From Paralvinella palmiformis (Eukaryota; Annelida; Polychaeta; Terebellida; Alvinellidae): a DNA stretch of 64,000 nt. The position numbers and the translations under genes are program-made. The notes below the pieces were generated by a model that worked only from the letters and a program-made list of their open reading frames with translations, was not told where the DNA came from and did no database searches. Of this stretch, positions 1-11,893 are shown in pieces. How positions within the stretch are numbered: position 1 is the first letter of the stretch; every line of letters begins with the position of its first letter. Location: positions 272,501-336,500 of the forward strand of contig JAODUP010000161.1 in assembly GCA_025642065.1 (NCBI GenBank). Direction: 5' to 3'.

Positions 1-2498
1 TCACTTACACACCCAATACTGCACCCAAAGCTGATTTAGATATATTTTCATCAACCGCGCATGACTTAATGAATATAATTAACAATGAAAGGAAAAGGTG
101 TGTTTTTACGAGTGATTTCAATATTGATTTACTCAAATTTGGTACTCACGAAAAAAGAAAGATTATATAAATGGCATTTTTTTCTCCTGTATATATGCCA
201 GTGATTCATCAACCAACCAGATTATCGTTTTTTTCAGCTACTTTAATTGATCATATTTATACGAACGATATACTGTCTAAATCTACTTATGGTATCATAA
301 TCACAGATGTGGCTGACCATTTGGGAACTTTTCATGTCGTATCGGTTAGGTTAGCTTATTATCCCCCATCTTCTTAATTAAAACGAACTATTTCCGATTC
401 AAATGTAATGTTATTTAAACAAGATTTAAATCAAACTGATTTTAGTGCGATTCGTGTCATTCCCCGTCCAAACGCAGCTTATAATATATTCATTTCATTA
501 TATAAAAATGCATTTAACACAGCATTCCCATTAACTGAAACGAAATTATGAAAAGGTATATAAAAAAAGAGCCATGGGTTTCAACTGAATTATTAACATC
601 ATTGCTCGCCAAATATAAATTACTATATAAATAAACCAACCTCGATAAATATAACTAATAATAACAGGTATATTAACTTATATAATAAGCTAAAACACAA
701 AATGAAAATAAACTATTTTATGGATATGATCGGATGAAATAAAAATAGCATGAAAACTATTTGGACCATACTCAAGAAAGAAATTGGCAAACAACGTAAT
801 AAAGTAAATTTTCCTTCAATATTCACAATAAACAACAAACAGGTATCTGAAAAATCTGAAATAACCGATTAGTTTAATAATTAGTTAATATAGGCATTGT
901 AATTAGTCAGAATATTCCAAGAGCCAAAACAAACTTATACGAGTTATCTAAATAAGTCTACAGATATATCTAATAGTATATTCATAGAACCTGTTGATTC
1001 ATCCTATATCAACTAAGTTACTTCAAAAACGCAATATCACAGATTATTATTCCTATAGCTCATATGATTAATAGATCGTTAGATTCAGGTATAGTCCCAG
1101 ATCAGCTAAAAATTGCAAAGGTCATTCCCATATAGAAAGCTTCAGATTCTAGCAAAATACAGAATTATCGTCCAATCAGTTTACTACCAGCATTTTCTAA
1201 ATTATTTGAAAGAATTAAGTATAATGAAGTTAAGTCTTTCCTAAATAGTAACAATATTTTATATAAACATCAAGATGGATTTCGATCAAAGCATTCCACC
1301 ATACATCCCATAATTCACCTGATTAATCACTGTGCAAAAGTCAATAATTCAAACCCTCATACATACACAATGTCAAATATTTGTGATTTATCTAAAACTA
1401 AATTTGTGTGGTATACGCGCTATTGCAGATAAATGGTTTCCAAATCATCTGACTGATCGTAAACAATATGTTGAAATTGAAAAAACTAAATCTGGCTCCC
1501 AAAACATAATAATAAACAAGGGTCTATTTTAAGCCCACTTTATATTTAATATACGTAAATGATATTTCAAAATCCACCAACGGTCATATTATATCCTTTG
1601 CTGACGACACATCATTATATTGTTTCTGAATCCGACCTAGATGAACTATTTAACCAGGCCGATTCCAAGCTTGCTGAATTATTTGACTGGTTTTGTGCCA
1701 ACCGTCTATCTTTGAACCCTACTAAGACAAAATATATAGTATTTAGACCAGGAAGTAAAAGGTGACTTTTCGGGCAAAGATGTTGCCATAAACGGAACTA
1801 CACTTAATCAAATAGGAGCAAAATTCAACGATCAAACCGCAAAAGTTCTGGGTATATATATGGACGAGCATTTAACCCGGAAGAATCATTTAGATCATAT
1901 AAATATTAAAATTTCCCGAGCTCTTTTTATTATAAATCAGGTTAAGAATTTTCTCCCGGTTGAAGGTCTAAGGACTTTGTACTTCGCTCTAATTAATCCA
2001 TTTCTGTCCTATGGTATCACTGTATGGGGAAATGCAAGCCAGTCGTTTTGGCGCAGAAAGTCCAATTTACAAAAACGAGCGGTAAGAATAATAAATAAAG
2101 CTTTGTGTAATAGCCACACAGATCATCTGTTTAAAATATCTGAAATTATCAAACTATACGATTTACATGAGCACCAAGCTGCTTTATTCATGAATGATTA
2201 TATTATGGGCAGATTACCTCATTCATTTGGTGATTTGTTCAGATTTAATTGTGATATTCAGGAAGCCTATTTAACCAAACAATCAAGTCTAATCAAGATT
2301 GAACGTTGTGATTCTGCCTTTTCTGCTAAATTTCCTATTTATAAATTCCCATGTATATGGAACAAGTGGACATCAATAGTACCAAATTGTATTTCTAAGT
2401 GTCAGTTCAAGAATAAGGTAAAAAGGAAGTTATTAGTTTCTTGTGCAGCTACGGTTAAATGTACCAATCCACTTTGCAATGACTGTCGACAGCGATAA
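1..2498 (+). mobile_element. Jockey-like non-LTR retrotransposon, copy 1 (degenerate, 5' cut by window)
   Basis: The single large protein of a non-LTR retrotransposon can be followed in pieces. The end of an APE-type endonuclease lies at 100-350 (phenylalanine-aspartate motif of FNIDLL, then TLIDHIYTND). The linker and fingers of a reverse transcriptase lie at 1,040-1,330 (NYRPISLLPAFSKLFE, then a phenylalanine-rich patch with HSTIHPIIHL). The palm lies at 1,530-1,760, with an ADDTSLY-like catalytic box and SLNPTKTKYIVFRP. The thumb and C-terminal region lie at 1,860-2,498. It ends in a short cysteine motif (C-x4-C-x2-C, KCTNPLCNDC) also present in the other two copies of the family in this window. 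Many stops and frameshifts show it is dead. The clade is uncertain: Jockey-like by general sequence, CR1 relatives not excluded. Confidence 0.88.
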
Positions 2499-3500
2499 AA
2501 AAAATGACTGCGATTTATATAGGTGATTGCTTTTCATGGGAATAAGGTTTTATAAACTTAGCACGAGTACCTAGATTATTATTATATAAAAGTGTTGTTC
2601 TGGTACAAAATATGTAACATTGACTCCAATGCACAGAAACGTGTTGTTATGACCATTATATAGAAAAGCAGAAACAGTTACACAATAATAACAATAAAGA
2701 AGGCCGAAAATAGACAACATTATAAAACGCTTAATAACGATTCAATGCATCGAATTATGTAATTGCAATGATGATGATGATTGATGTTTTAAAGCCATTT
2801 GTGTGCACTTGGTAGGTTAAATGGGCCGACATGTTATTACAATAACTATATATACATAGGAGAGATGAAACAATTGAACTACACCAATACAACCATGACA
2901 TATATTCGGTATATTGGAGTTATTTAGACATGTTCATTCAAATTTCAGTTAAATCCCAACAGAGAAAGAATATATGTATATAGGAAATAGTAATTACCGA
3001 TTTGGATATTTACCGATAAATGCTTGTTCCGAAATGTTAATTACCGATTTGGTCTGGACGCGATAAAGGTTGCGAGTCGTTTGGTCGCCATTACCAGTTC
3101 CTTGCCAATAATAAAAAGTTGTTTCGTTCCCAATAAAATTCGTAGCAGCGATAATTTAAATATCACTAACTACCATTTGACAGAAATTAGACAATAACGC
3201 CCAACTGAATAAAATGGCCTGGGTAAAAATTGCATAGACTAATCATAGACAATATATGTTAAATTTTCCCAAAGAAGAAAAAGACTTATCAATCTAAATG
3301 AACTGAATTTAAAAGAAAAGGCACAATTAAATATTAACAACATATATTCAAACGTATTCATACTTGCCCGCAGTTTCAACCACTCCTTAGACGAGATGCC
3401 GCCTCCTATCAACAGGACAGTGATTTAGTTATAATTTCATATAATAATTTCCTGTGATTGTTGAATTGTGTGCAAACTTATTGCTTGAATGTCTCTCTTT

Positions 3501-3504
<4 letters not shown>
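2499..3504. other. Non-coding stretch after retrotransposon copy 1
   Basis: AT-rich sequence without a convincing gene. The first 250 bases probably include the 3' untranslated tail of the Jockey-like element. A SINE 3' fragment sits at 2,767-2,831. The rest shows nothing recognisable. Confidence 0.5.
2767..2831 (-). repeat. SINE 3'-tail fragment
   Basis: On the minus strand this reads as an AAATGGG/GTGCACA-type tail ending in (ATC)n. The same tail occurs at 5,174-5,312, 22,770-22,941 and 46,458-46,521, so it is a 5'-truncated member of the same short repeat family. Confidence 0.55.
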
Positions 3505-3547
<43 letters not shown>

Positions 3548-3580
3548 CGTGTGTGTGTTTGTTTGTTTGTGTGTGTGTGT
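3505..3580. repeat. (TA)n-(TG)n microsatellite
   Basis: Alternating TA for about 30 bases passes directly into TG/TTTG repeats. It abuts the start of dispersed repeat R1. Confidence 0.9.
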
Positions 3581-3582
3581 TC

Positions 3583-4499
3583 TCGACCATGGGTCAAATA
3601 GACCAAGCGGATAGGTGTTTTAATTTAGATCCCATCACAGCTTAACTGTATATACTCAGGGACGCTAAATTAGGCGTAAATGAACGTTCACTTAGTGATG
3701 AACGAAACGTATGAGGATTAGTTGTTACTTTGAGTAAATCATAGTATTTACTCAGGTGTGAGACGATATTTCGTTCTAGTCCAGTAATAATCCATTGTGC
3801 GGTATTGCTACATTGTTTTTATTTTAGCTAAATCACTTCGGTGAGTCCATACTGAGTTAGTGTACATTATCCCACGTCAACAAACTGTAATGTTTGTTAA
3901 CACGCTGAGGATCTATGAAAGGCCTTACGTTTCACTTAGGTTAGAGAGGAACTTCGACGCCAAACTAGTCCGACGTGTATCGCCATATATGGCTGATATA
4001 GGTAAGATGTATTTAGTTATACGAACCCAGAATAAAGCTGAAGTCAGCATCTGAGGTGTCGAAATGCTTTATATACAGGTTTCTTTTGGACCACAGAAAA
4101 TTACTGTTGAATGTAAACTGTGGTGTCAAAATAGTTGCTGATATGTATGTAGCAAGTCACCATTGAACCACACGCACGTGTTTGTTGCGAGCTGTGGTAT
4201 CGAATGGTATGTTTTTACGTGCTTCCGCTTTTTGTACGTAGCCTGCATGTAGCCGCTTTCCTGTGGGCGTGACATATTTGTCGCGTACGAAAAGCTAGAT
4301 TAGCTGGTTCCCACAGGCTGATGAGTAGACCAGACACATGCTTAGGTATACGCACACATCTATCAATTTGTGGAGGTATGGAACATTTTATTTTTAGATT
4401 AATGTATGTATAGTTGTATTTAGATTTGTGGAGGTAGGTTTCGAAGGATGTTTAGATATGTTGATGCTCTGTGCCTGTTGCCTCTTACTATGTACCCTA
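3583..4499 (+). repeat. Dispersed repeat R1, copy 1 (longest)
   Basis: Unclassified repeat of about 0.9 kb. Its first 300 bases recur at 6,612-7,020 on the same strand and at 22,630-22,790 on the opposite strand. Its second half (4,030-4,340, containing GTAGCCTGCATGTAGCCGCTT) recurs inverted at 22,230-22,570 and, in part, at 23,225-23,438. It has no clear coding capacity. The order of blocks is the same in copies 1 and 3, so this is one element family rather than chance similarity. It may be a non-autonomous DNA transposon or a retroelement UTR. Confidence 0.7.
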
Positions 4500-4652
4500 A
4501 AACACACACACACATACACACATACACACATACACACATACACACATACACACATACACACATACACACATACACACATACACACATACACACATACACA
4601 CATACACACATACACACATACACATATACACATACACATATACACATACACA
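4500..4652. repeat. Octameric (CACATACA)n tandem array
   Basis: About 18 nearly perfect copies of an 8-base CACATACA unit, grading into CATATACA variants at the right end. All open frames through it are simple-sequence translations, not genes. Confidence 0.95.
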
Positions 4653-5173
4653 GTTTGCATTGTTACGTTACTGGCATGGGAGTTCCTTCCCAATTTCTGC
4701 CATTTCTTCCAGAAATAAAGGTTTTATTCCGGTAAAGACCCATTTCTTCCCCTGGAAAGAGAGGCCGTTCAATTGAATGACCTCTCACGCAATTAACATT
4801 TGGAAAACAACATTTAACTGAGTAAATCCTAGGAAACATGCAATTAATATAATTCACACGCAGTGCATTACACCTTCTAGGTGTATGTTCTCAAATATAT
4901 GGATATGTGCAATAATAGTATACCATTGTATTGTATATTGTCGTATTTATATTGTAGTATTTAGACAGCATTGTTAGTGTTGCAAATATATATAAAATTG
5001 GCGTTGTAATTGACTATGGCTACCGATAATAGAACACTCTACTCCAAATAACATTATACGGCCAGTCCGGAATTACTATAGGGCTCTCCAGATATATAGC
5101 TAAGCATATATAAAACAACCGCATTACCAGAACAAAATAATATCTAAACAATATTATATTTGACGCCCTCTGT
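4653..5173. other. Unannotated AT-rich stretch
   Basis: No gene, repeat or RNA recognised. Confidence 0.5.
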
Positions 5174-5312
5174 ATGATGATGATGATGATGATGATGATG
5201 ATTGGTGTTTTACGACCACTTTTGTGCACGTGGTCATAACGCCAAGATTCCAATACGTGTAGTACTGATCTGTGGTCTATCACGCTACCACTAGACCACG
5301 GAAGCGCCCCCT
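5174..5312 (-). repeat. tRNA-derived SINE, near full length
   Basis: Read on the minus strand, the element opens with a tRNA-like head that contains a clear RNA polymerase III A box (TGGTCTAGTGG at about 5,294). It continues through a degenerate B-box region to a conserved tail (GTGCACAAAAGTGGTCGTAA) and ends in (ATC)n at 5,174-5,200. Three other copies of the tail occur in the window. The parent tRNA cannot be named with confidence; the head resembles a Glu/Asp-type tRNA. Confidence 0.7.
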
Positions 5313-6003
5313 GTCTATAATAACACATATAGCAACTCAGTTAACCGGACATTCACAACCTATTCAATCATAGGGGGCCGAAGTTACCAGTACGAAATTA
5401 CCGAAGTCCGAGGTTACTCCAAATCGATAGTTAGATACCTGTGAATTATCACCTACTAAAATTTTCGTTGGCGACGAAAAGACTCGCAACTGCATTATTA
5501 TCAGTCACAGTCTTTAGTACAAAGTGGTTTCAAATATTTTAATATCATTTCGAGTAGAGAATCACTTTTTTGACAACATTGACTCTTGTACTATACAGCC
5601 CTATAGTGGTAGAATAATTGCCTGATTTAATTCAACGGAATTTTCTGAAAAGGAACAATTTGTCGATAGGGATAACTGTTATTGTAAGGCGAGTTGAAAG
5701 GCGAAATATAATAATACATGGCTCAAAATATGTATTCGGTTACAAATGAAAACATCATTGGCTACGAAATATGTAAAATCCAATAGTGAACCCGGTTTCG
5801 TATATTGCATATTACGTTTAACATAGGACATTTGTGCGTACGTGCGCGAGCATGTGTTTCCTATAATCGACGTCACACGTGTGCTACATAGGATCACTTC
5901 GATAAAGTATTAGACAAGAATTAACAGGTAATCCGGATTATGATTGCTTCAAAGAAATATTCTGTTTGGCAAAATACTTTTTTTTCTGATATTATAACTT
6001 ATA

Positions 6004-6069
<66 letters not shown>

Positions 6070-6611
6070 TGTATGTAATAATAATGAAAATTAATTATTC
6101 TTCGATTTGCACTAAAGAACAATAAGTAGAATATAATGCCCGTAACACATTATTAGGGATATAAGACAACAGATAATAGTAGAGCTATCATCAACTATTC
6201 ATAATTGTTTGCTGAATTTTACAGATGATTATATTTCATATTTTGTTTAAAAAACTAATATTTTGACATTATCCAGATTCCGAATTACACCCACGTAAGA
6301 AAGTTATGTCATTATTACAGCATGTTTAACTCTATTAGCTTTGCTATGTATAAAGTAGAATCTGTATTGTTATCCACTTATGTGGTCTGGCGAAACGACC
6401 AATTCATTCATAGAATGCTGTTTGATGGGTTTATACTTCTGGCGTCGTTTGTTACTTTGGCCGGCATCTCCATGGGTATTAAGCTGCGGACAGAGTTTTT
6501 TCCCATATTATGAGTAATTAGGTTGCATTGATATAGGAAAATTGTTGAATGTATAGTATATAATCCCGAAATTTCATTCGTAGTATCGGAGATCTGCATG
6601 AAATCCGCTCT
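5313..6611. other. Non-coding stretch with (TA)n tract
   Basis: Holds a perfect (TA)n microsatellite of about 65 bases at 6,000-6,066. A 63-codon open frame at 6,322-6,513 has one hydrophobic segment but no recognisable family, and is probably chance. Confidence 0.5.
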
Positions 6612-7020
6612 TCTCGATAATATGTCAAATAGATCAAGCGGATAGGCGCTTTAATTTAGATCCCACCACACCTAACTGCATATACTAAGGGACGTTAAAT
6701 TAGGGGTGGATGAACGTTCACTTAGTTATGAACGGAAATGTATGAGGATTAGCTGTAAGGTTCGACTAAATCAGAGTTTATTCTCAGGTTTGAGACGACA
6801 TTTCGTTCTAGTCCAGTAATAATCCATTGTGCGGTATTGCTACTTTGTTTTTATTTTAGTTAAAAGCTGTTAGGGTCGAGTAAATCATGGTATTTACTCA
6901 GGTTTGAGACGATATTTCGAGCTTGTCCAATACTAATCCATTGTGCAGTATTGCTACATTGTATTTCAGCTAAGCCACTTTACTACTTCCATATGGAGGT
7001 GGTGTACATTGTCTCACGTG
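6612..7020 (+). repeat. Dispersed repeat R1, copy 2, with internal 114-bp duplication
   Basis: Starts and runs like 3,583-3,880. A block of about 105 bases occurs twice in a row, beginning at 6,762 (TCGACTAAATC) and 6,876 (TCGAGTAAATC). Copy 1 has the block once. The second half of R1 is missing here. Confidence 0.75.
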
Positions 7021-7900
7021 GTTAAAAAAACAACGAAATAGTAGGCCACTATGTATTGTTGCACTCGAGTTCTTGTTTTATCAAACAGCATAAGTAACCT
7101 TGCCTTTCATTTTCATGCTGTTTGTTATTGTGATGTAAATGATATTAGGTGTGCATTCGCCACACGAGAGAGCCAAATGATAACACAATAAACCATCCAC
7201 CTGTACTACATTCATTATGTTCAATATAAAGAAACTTTATATCGGCGACATTCCTAGAAACTTTCTCCGGCCCGACAGAGATCATGAGACAAGACAAGGC
7301 CTTGCAGTTGTCGTCTTTGATTTATCGGTGGGATACCTTCCTGGAATGGATACGTGCAATGTTATCCACTATCTCACATTTGAACAATGCATAATTCGTG
7401 CAACTTTCGACGATACATAAATCCTTTAGTTCCTTATTTTCCAAATCATCGACAGACTGAACGAATGAATGAATGCATTTTATTTCCAATCTACGTACAT
7501 ATATATTAACATTTAATCATGATATATATATAAATTTAATAGTGTAAGATCGGAGGGGCCTATGGGAAGACAGCTTTATTAGCTATATAGGCTAGAAACG
7601 TATTATGTTGCAGCAGCCAGCCGTCGGTATGCACGGGAGAGAGACAAGGAAGGGGGGGGACCCGTGTTTTGGTCGAAATACTCATTTTTTTCCCATTAAA
7701 CCATCACAGGTGTTTATTAAATGTTTAATACTTACCTTTGTAAATATATGACAAGTATAATAAAATCTGATGAATTATAATGAAAGCATAAATCAAATAA
7801 ACAAAAACAATGTCGTACGTTGTTTAATCACTGACGAAGTAAACATATTTAAAGCATACACCAATAAGGAAAATAGTCCAACGCATAAGACACAAGCTAA
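7021..7900. other. Unannotated stretch
   Basis: A 67-codon open frame at 7,217-7,420 matches no family I recognise. Nothing else was identified except a short purine run near 7,650. Confidence 0.45.
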
Positions 7901-8481
7901 TAACGATGACACTCCAAACATCTATCGTAATCACATTATACATAACTCTGATATCTATTCAAATTGTAATGTTTTATCTGGCGTTTAAAAGATCCTCGAG
8001 TTAATATATCGGACTTAATTATGCTTTTCCAGTCGTTCCAGGGATGGGGTAAGAAATATAGAGGTAGCTTTCGAGTAAAAGCTGAATAACACCGAGGAGT
8101 ATACAATAATGTCGATTGTCTCGTTGCTCGACCATTTGGTCTGTCACAGTTTAAGCTGAATATTCCATTAAATAATGACGGGAGTCTGCTGGATAATTAA
8201 TCGTACATAAATATAAGTGATTGGTAGATAAATAAATCAGTAATTTTTAATATTCCTGATGACTTGAACCTTGGGTCAGTGTGACCATTATATGGTGCAT
8301 TATGTATTAGCCGAATCGCCCGCTTCTGCAATGTAAATAATGATCTTAAATTTGAATTTCCCCAAGCTATTATGCCGTTAGTAAAATGGGAATGTGCCAA
8401 CGCATAATATAGTGTTTGCAGACAGTGAGAGGATAACGCACGCTTCACTTGCCTTAGGGAAAATAGATCATAAGAGACTTT

Positions 8482-9458
8482 TCAAAAAATACGATTAATG
8501 TGATGTTTCCAAGTTAAATGTTCATCTATGTGTACGCCAATAAATTTACTAGACTTTTCATTGCGATCATTCCCAGCGCGATTTAACTGTGTGCCATTTA
8601 TTGAGATATTTAATGTAGTCAAATCAGGTTTCATGTGAGATGGCCGAATGATTATGTATTTTGTTTTACTTTCATTGAGACATAGCTTGTTGGCACAGAA
8701 CCAAGTAAATAGGTTTTTTAATTGTTCATTTGCAATGAAAAGTAAAGTATTAATGTTTGAATGCGATACACATACAGTTGTGTCATCGGCAAAAGACAGA
8801 ATTTTACACCGACAAGAATTTCCGATGTCATTTACATAAATTAAATATAATAATGGTATCGAACCAAAACAAACAGGGAGACTGGACGACATATTTCCAT
8901 CTATTTCAACAAATTGCAACCTATTTGATCAATAACTTTTGAACCATTTATTGACAGTTCCCCTTATTCCATATCGGTGTAATTTATGTAGCAATATATC
9001 GTGATTTATGACATCAAAGGCCTTTGATAGATCACAGAGGGTTAGCTGTATTCAGGTGGTGATTTGGATGCAGCTTCTGCACAATGATTGAGTAGATGAA
9101 TGATCGGATGAATAGTGGGATGATTCCGACGAAAGCCATATTGGTGTCTATATAAAATATTATTTGTATTTAAGAATCCCATTAATTGATAATACATCGC
9201 TTTCTCTAATATCTTTAAGAATGTTGACAATAAACTAATTGGTCTATAATTTATTTTAATCGATTGATCCGAAGATTTGTATATTGGCACCACTTTTGCA
9301 GTTTTCATTTGATCTTGAACGAGGCCTGTTTGTAATAATTGGTTAATGATGTGGGTGATAGGATTAATAATGTTTGTGATTGTTGCCTTCATTAACTTAG
9401 TTGATATTCCAGAGCTAGATTTAGGCTTAAGTAAAACATTTATTTGTCGTTGGAACAT
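8482..9458 (-). pseudogene. Reverse transcriptase part of Jockey-like copy 2
   Basis: Two open pieces, 9,042-9,458 and 8,482-8,919, cover RT blocks 1 to 6. The first holds the NYRPISLL box. The second holds the YADD-equivalent FADDTT and the LCLNESKTKYIIIRP block. A short out-of-frame gap between them holds the [14 protein letters not shown] block. Confidence 0.87.
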
Positions 9459-9680
9459 TATGACTCGTACGAGCGCCTATGTTAGCAAAATATATATTAA
9501 AGCTTTCAGCTATTTCACGTTTATCAGTGACAGGAACATTATTTATGAGAAATTCATTGGGAGAAGGAGTCTTATTGTTCATTTTGCCTATTGCTTGTTT
9601 TAATATTGACCAACATTTCCTTATGTCGTGTTTATTGTCTTCGAGTATTTGCTTGTAATATAATATTTTCGTTTTTCGTT

Positions 9681-10274
9681 TTAATGTATTGAATGTATTA
9701 TTAGTTTCTGTGTGTTTTCATTAGTAGGTTTCTTTAATTTCTTGGTGAATAATGTGGCTTTTGTGCTCGATGAGGTTAACAGTCCAGCAGTGAACCAAGG
9801 TTTTCGCTTCTTGGATTTTGAAGATGGTGAGTCGCGCAAGGGAAATGATTTGTTAAATAACGTAGTATATAGCTTTATTAATTCGTTATAAGCAACATTT
9901 GGGCATTCAATGTCATTAATGAACTGAAAGTTTACCGTATCTAGTTTAGCTTTAAATATCTGGATGTTTGCTTGTGAAAGTGACCTTGTTTTGTTTTTTT
10001 GAGTGATAAGAAATGTTCCAAAATTATCGGCGACGTCAGTAATAATGATATCTGAATTATGGGTGGATGATATATCGTTGGTGTATATGTGATCTATCAA
10101 AGTTGCCGTTGATGAACATATTCTAGTTGTTTTTGTAATAACTGGCAAATACCCATGTATAATTATAATATCAAGATATTCATTAGTTTTGCTATGATTG
10201 TCACATTTCAATAAATCGATATTCATATCACCCATGAATACACATGGCTTGTTTTCGTGCTGGATAGTGTCCAT
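9681..10274 (-). pseudogene. Endonuclease part of Jockey-like copy 2
   Basis: A 197-codon open piece of an apurinic/apyrimidinic-type endonuclease. GDMNIDLL carries the catalytic Asp-Asn region. TLIDHIYTND and a DVADNFGTF segment correspond to the S-D-H end of the family. The last 70 residues form the basic linker to the reverse transcriptase. It is cut off from both neighbours by frameshifts. Confidence 0.85.
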
Positions 10275-10880
10275 AATATCTTACACTATGCAAGAAAAAA
10301 TATCAAGATCACCGTGCGGCCCACTGTTTGGTCTATTGATAACACATATTACAACATTTGTCCCGTGTGTATTTGTTATTTCAATAACAACTGATTCAAA
10401 AGTATGAGGAATAAATACACTGATATCGTCTCTAACTTTATATACCAGATTATCTTTTATAAAAAAAGGCCTACACCAACTCTAGGCCCGTCCTCGCGAT
10501 GTTGTGAAATAATATCGTGATATTCAGTTAATCGAAGATGTGCATCATTTTTTCACTGATAAAGTTCACTGATGCCTATGCCATCAAAAGAAAAGGTAGG
10601 ACAGGTTAAGATACAAACGAGCTCATGAAATGCAACCCAATTGGCTGAGAGATCGCGACAATTTAAATGGAATAGAGATACACGATCCCTCAATACGTCG
10701 GTATTAATGTAGCGCTGGAAATCTGGCGGCTCATAATACGAACAGTTAAAATAATTAAATTGATAAAGGTGAATCGCCATCCTCGGTGTCATTCTCATTA
10801 GTATACTTACTATACATGGATATTAAATCAAACTCCCCATTCGCCCCAATCCTATCCAGTGTAACGTTACTCGCCATAGA

Positions 10881-11467
10881 GAAGGCAGCGTGACCGGCAT
10901 AATTACACATGTATATATAATTATCAAATAGAACACGAATATAGTCAAATATAATAAGAAACATGAAATGAGCATTAGTGTTGACACACATTGATTGCGG
11001 TTATAGCCTCTCTCCATATGTGTTATTGCTAATGGCAAACAAATAATTTATGATATGCAATGGGTATAATTTAACGCCGCATCTCACTGTTAGGCCTAAT
11101 GCCACGATTATATTAGTGGTTAAGATAAATACAGTTTGTAGAGAAAGAGAGCAATACCGGGTAACATGCAAGGTTATTATAAGAGAAATAATTTGGATTC
11201 TACAGACAAACAACTGGTTAGTTTTTGCTATTCAATTGTAAAAAAAAATATGTTCAAGGCAATAGTACGAACACAACCGTTAACCAATTGAATTAAATGC
11301 TTTCATCGCTTTCAAGCCAAACATAACATCATGAATGGATTAGAAAAACATCGCTTGCATACATATTCACGCACATACACACATATACACATGCATATAC
11401 ATTCATATACCCACATACATATACATGTATATAATACACACACATACATTTATACATTACACATGCG

Positions 11468-11498
<31 letters not shown>

Positions 11499-11524
11499 TT
11501 TTCCAATGCCTCCTTGCCCACACG
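10881..11524. other. Non-coding stretch with (CATA)n/(AT)n tract
   Basis: The (CACATATACA)-type and (AT)n microsatellite occupies about 11,365-11,496. Nothing else recognised. Confidence 0.5.
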
Positions 11525-11893
11525 TCACTGGATTTCGAACCGCTTGCGGCCTAGAGGCTGAGACACAGGAGAACACTCTCTTAAAATGACGCACAGCACA
11601 TTATGTTTGTCGTAGTCATCGTCTGAATGAAAATTGTCACTTACACTTCGACCGTTTTCACTCTGTAAGCATAGATTGCTCGCAGTACTGACATCTGGCA
11701 TGGTCATCATGATTTCCTGTATCCCTGCTGTCACATCAGATAGTGAGTTGACAGATACCGCGAAGCCTTTAAACTCACTACCCGAGTGCTTGATTGTACC
11801 ACTGTGAACGACTTCCACCTGGTAATCCTCACCCGCTGGTTCTGGATCAGGCAAACGAGGTTCAAGGAACTCAGTCTGCACTTTGCCCTTCAC
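11525..11893 (-). CDS. Unidentified ORF, weak resemblance to IMPACT/UPF0029 domain
   Basis: A 122-codon frame of ordinary composition, unlike the simple-sequence frames around it. After an acidic, proline-rich start (residues 1-35) comes a segment HSGSEFKGFAVSVNSL followed by DVTAGIQEIM and DNFHSDDDYD. This order (G-S-x-F, a valine-serine strand, a helix, then an acidic loop) resembles the N-terminal IMPACT/UPF0029 fold. The resemblance is weak: the usual AxHxxxAY strand is not clear. It could be a degraded fragment of a gene or of a mobile element that captured such a domain. There is no start context and there are no neighbouring exons to support expression. Confidence 0.35.
   Translation of the reverse strand: MKGKVQTEFLEPRLPDPEPAGEDYQVEVVHSGTIKHSGSEFKGFAVSVNSLSDVTAGIQEIMMTMPDVSTASNLCLQSENGRSVSDNFHSDDDYDKHNVLCVILRECSPVSQPLGRKRFEIQ

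Larger units (their letters stand above)
7905..10880 (-). mobile_element. Jockey-like non-LTR retrotransposon, copy 2
   Basis: Read from 10,880 down. The N-terminal leader with a YYEPPDFQ motif and the first endonuclease strand (VSLFHLNCRDLSANW) lie near 10,700. The rest of the endonuclease is at 9,700-10,274 (GDMNIDLLK, ATLIDHIYTNDI, then a KPWFT patch). Reverse-transcriptase fingers are at 9,042-9,458 (NYRPISLLSTFLKILEKA, YGFRRNH). The palm is at 8,482-8,919 (FADDTTVCVS, with the two catalytic aspartates kept). The thumb is at 8,197-8,448. The C-terminus ends with a C-x4-C-x2-C motif near 7,910. Frame changes and stops divide it, so it is inactive. It is nearly colinear with copies 1 and 3 and is the best template of the three for the order of domains. 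Confidence 0.92.

Noticed and set aside
4500..4652. Regular short repeats resembling an array
   Set aside because: The unit is 8 bases and uninterrupted, with no unique spacers; it is a microsatellite, not a CRISPR array, and the genome is eukaryotic.
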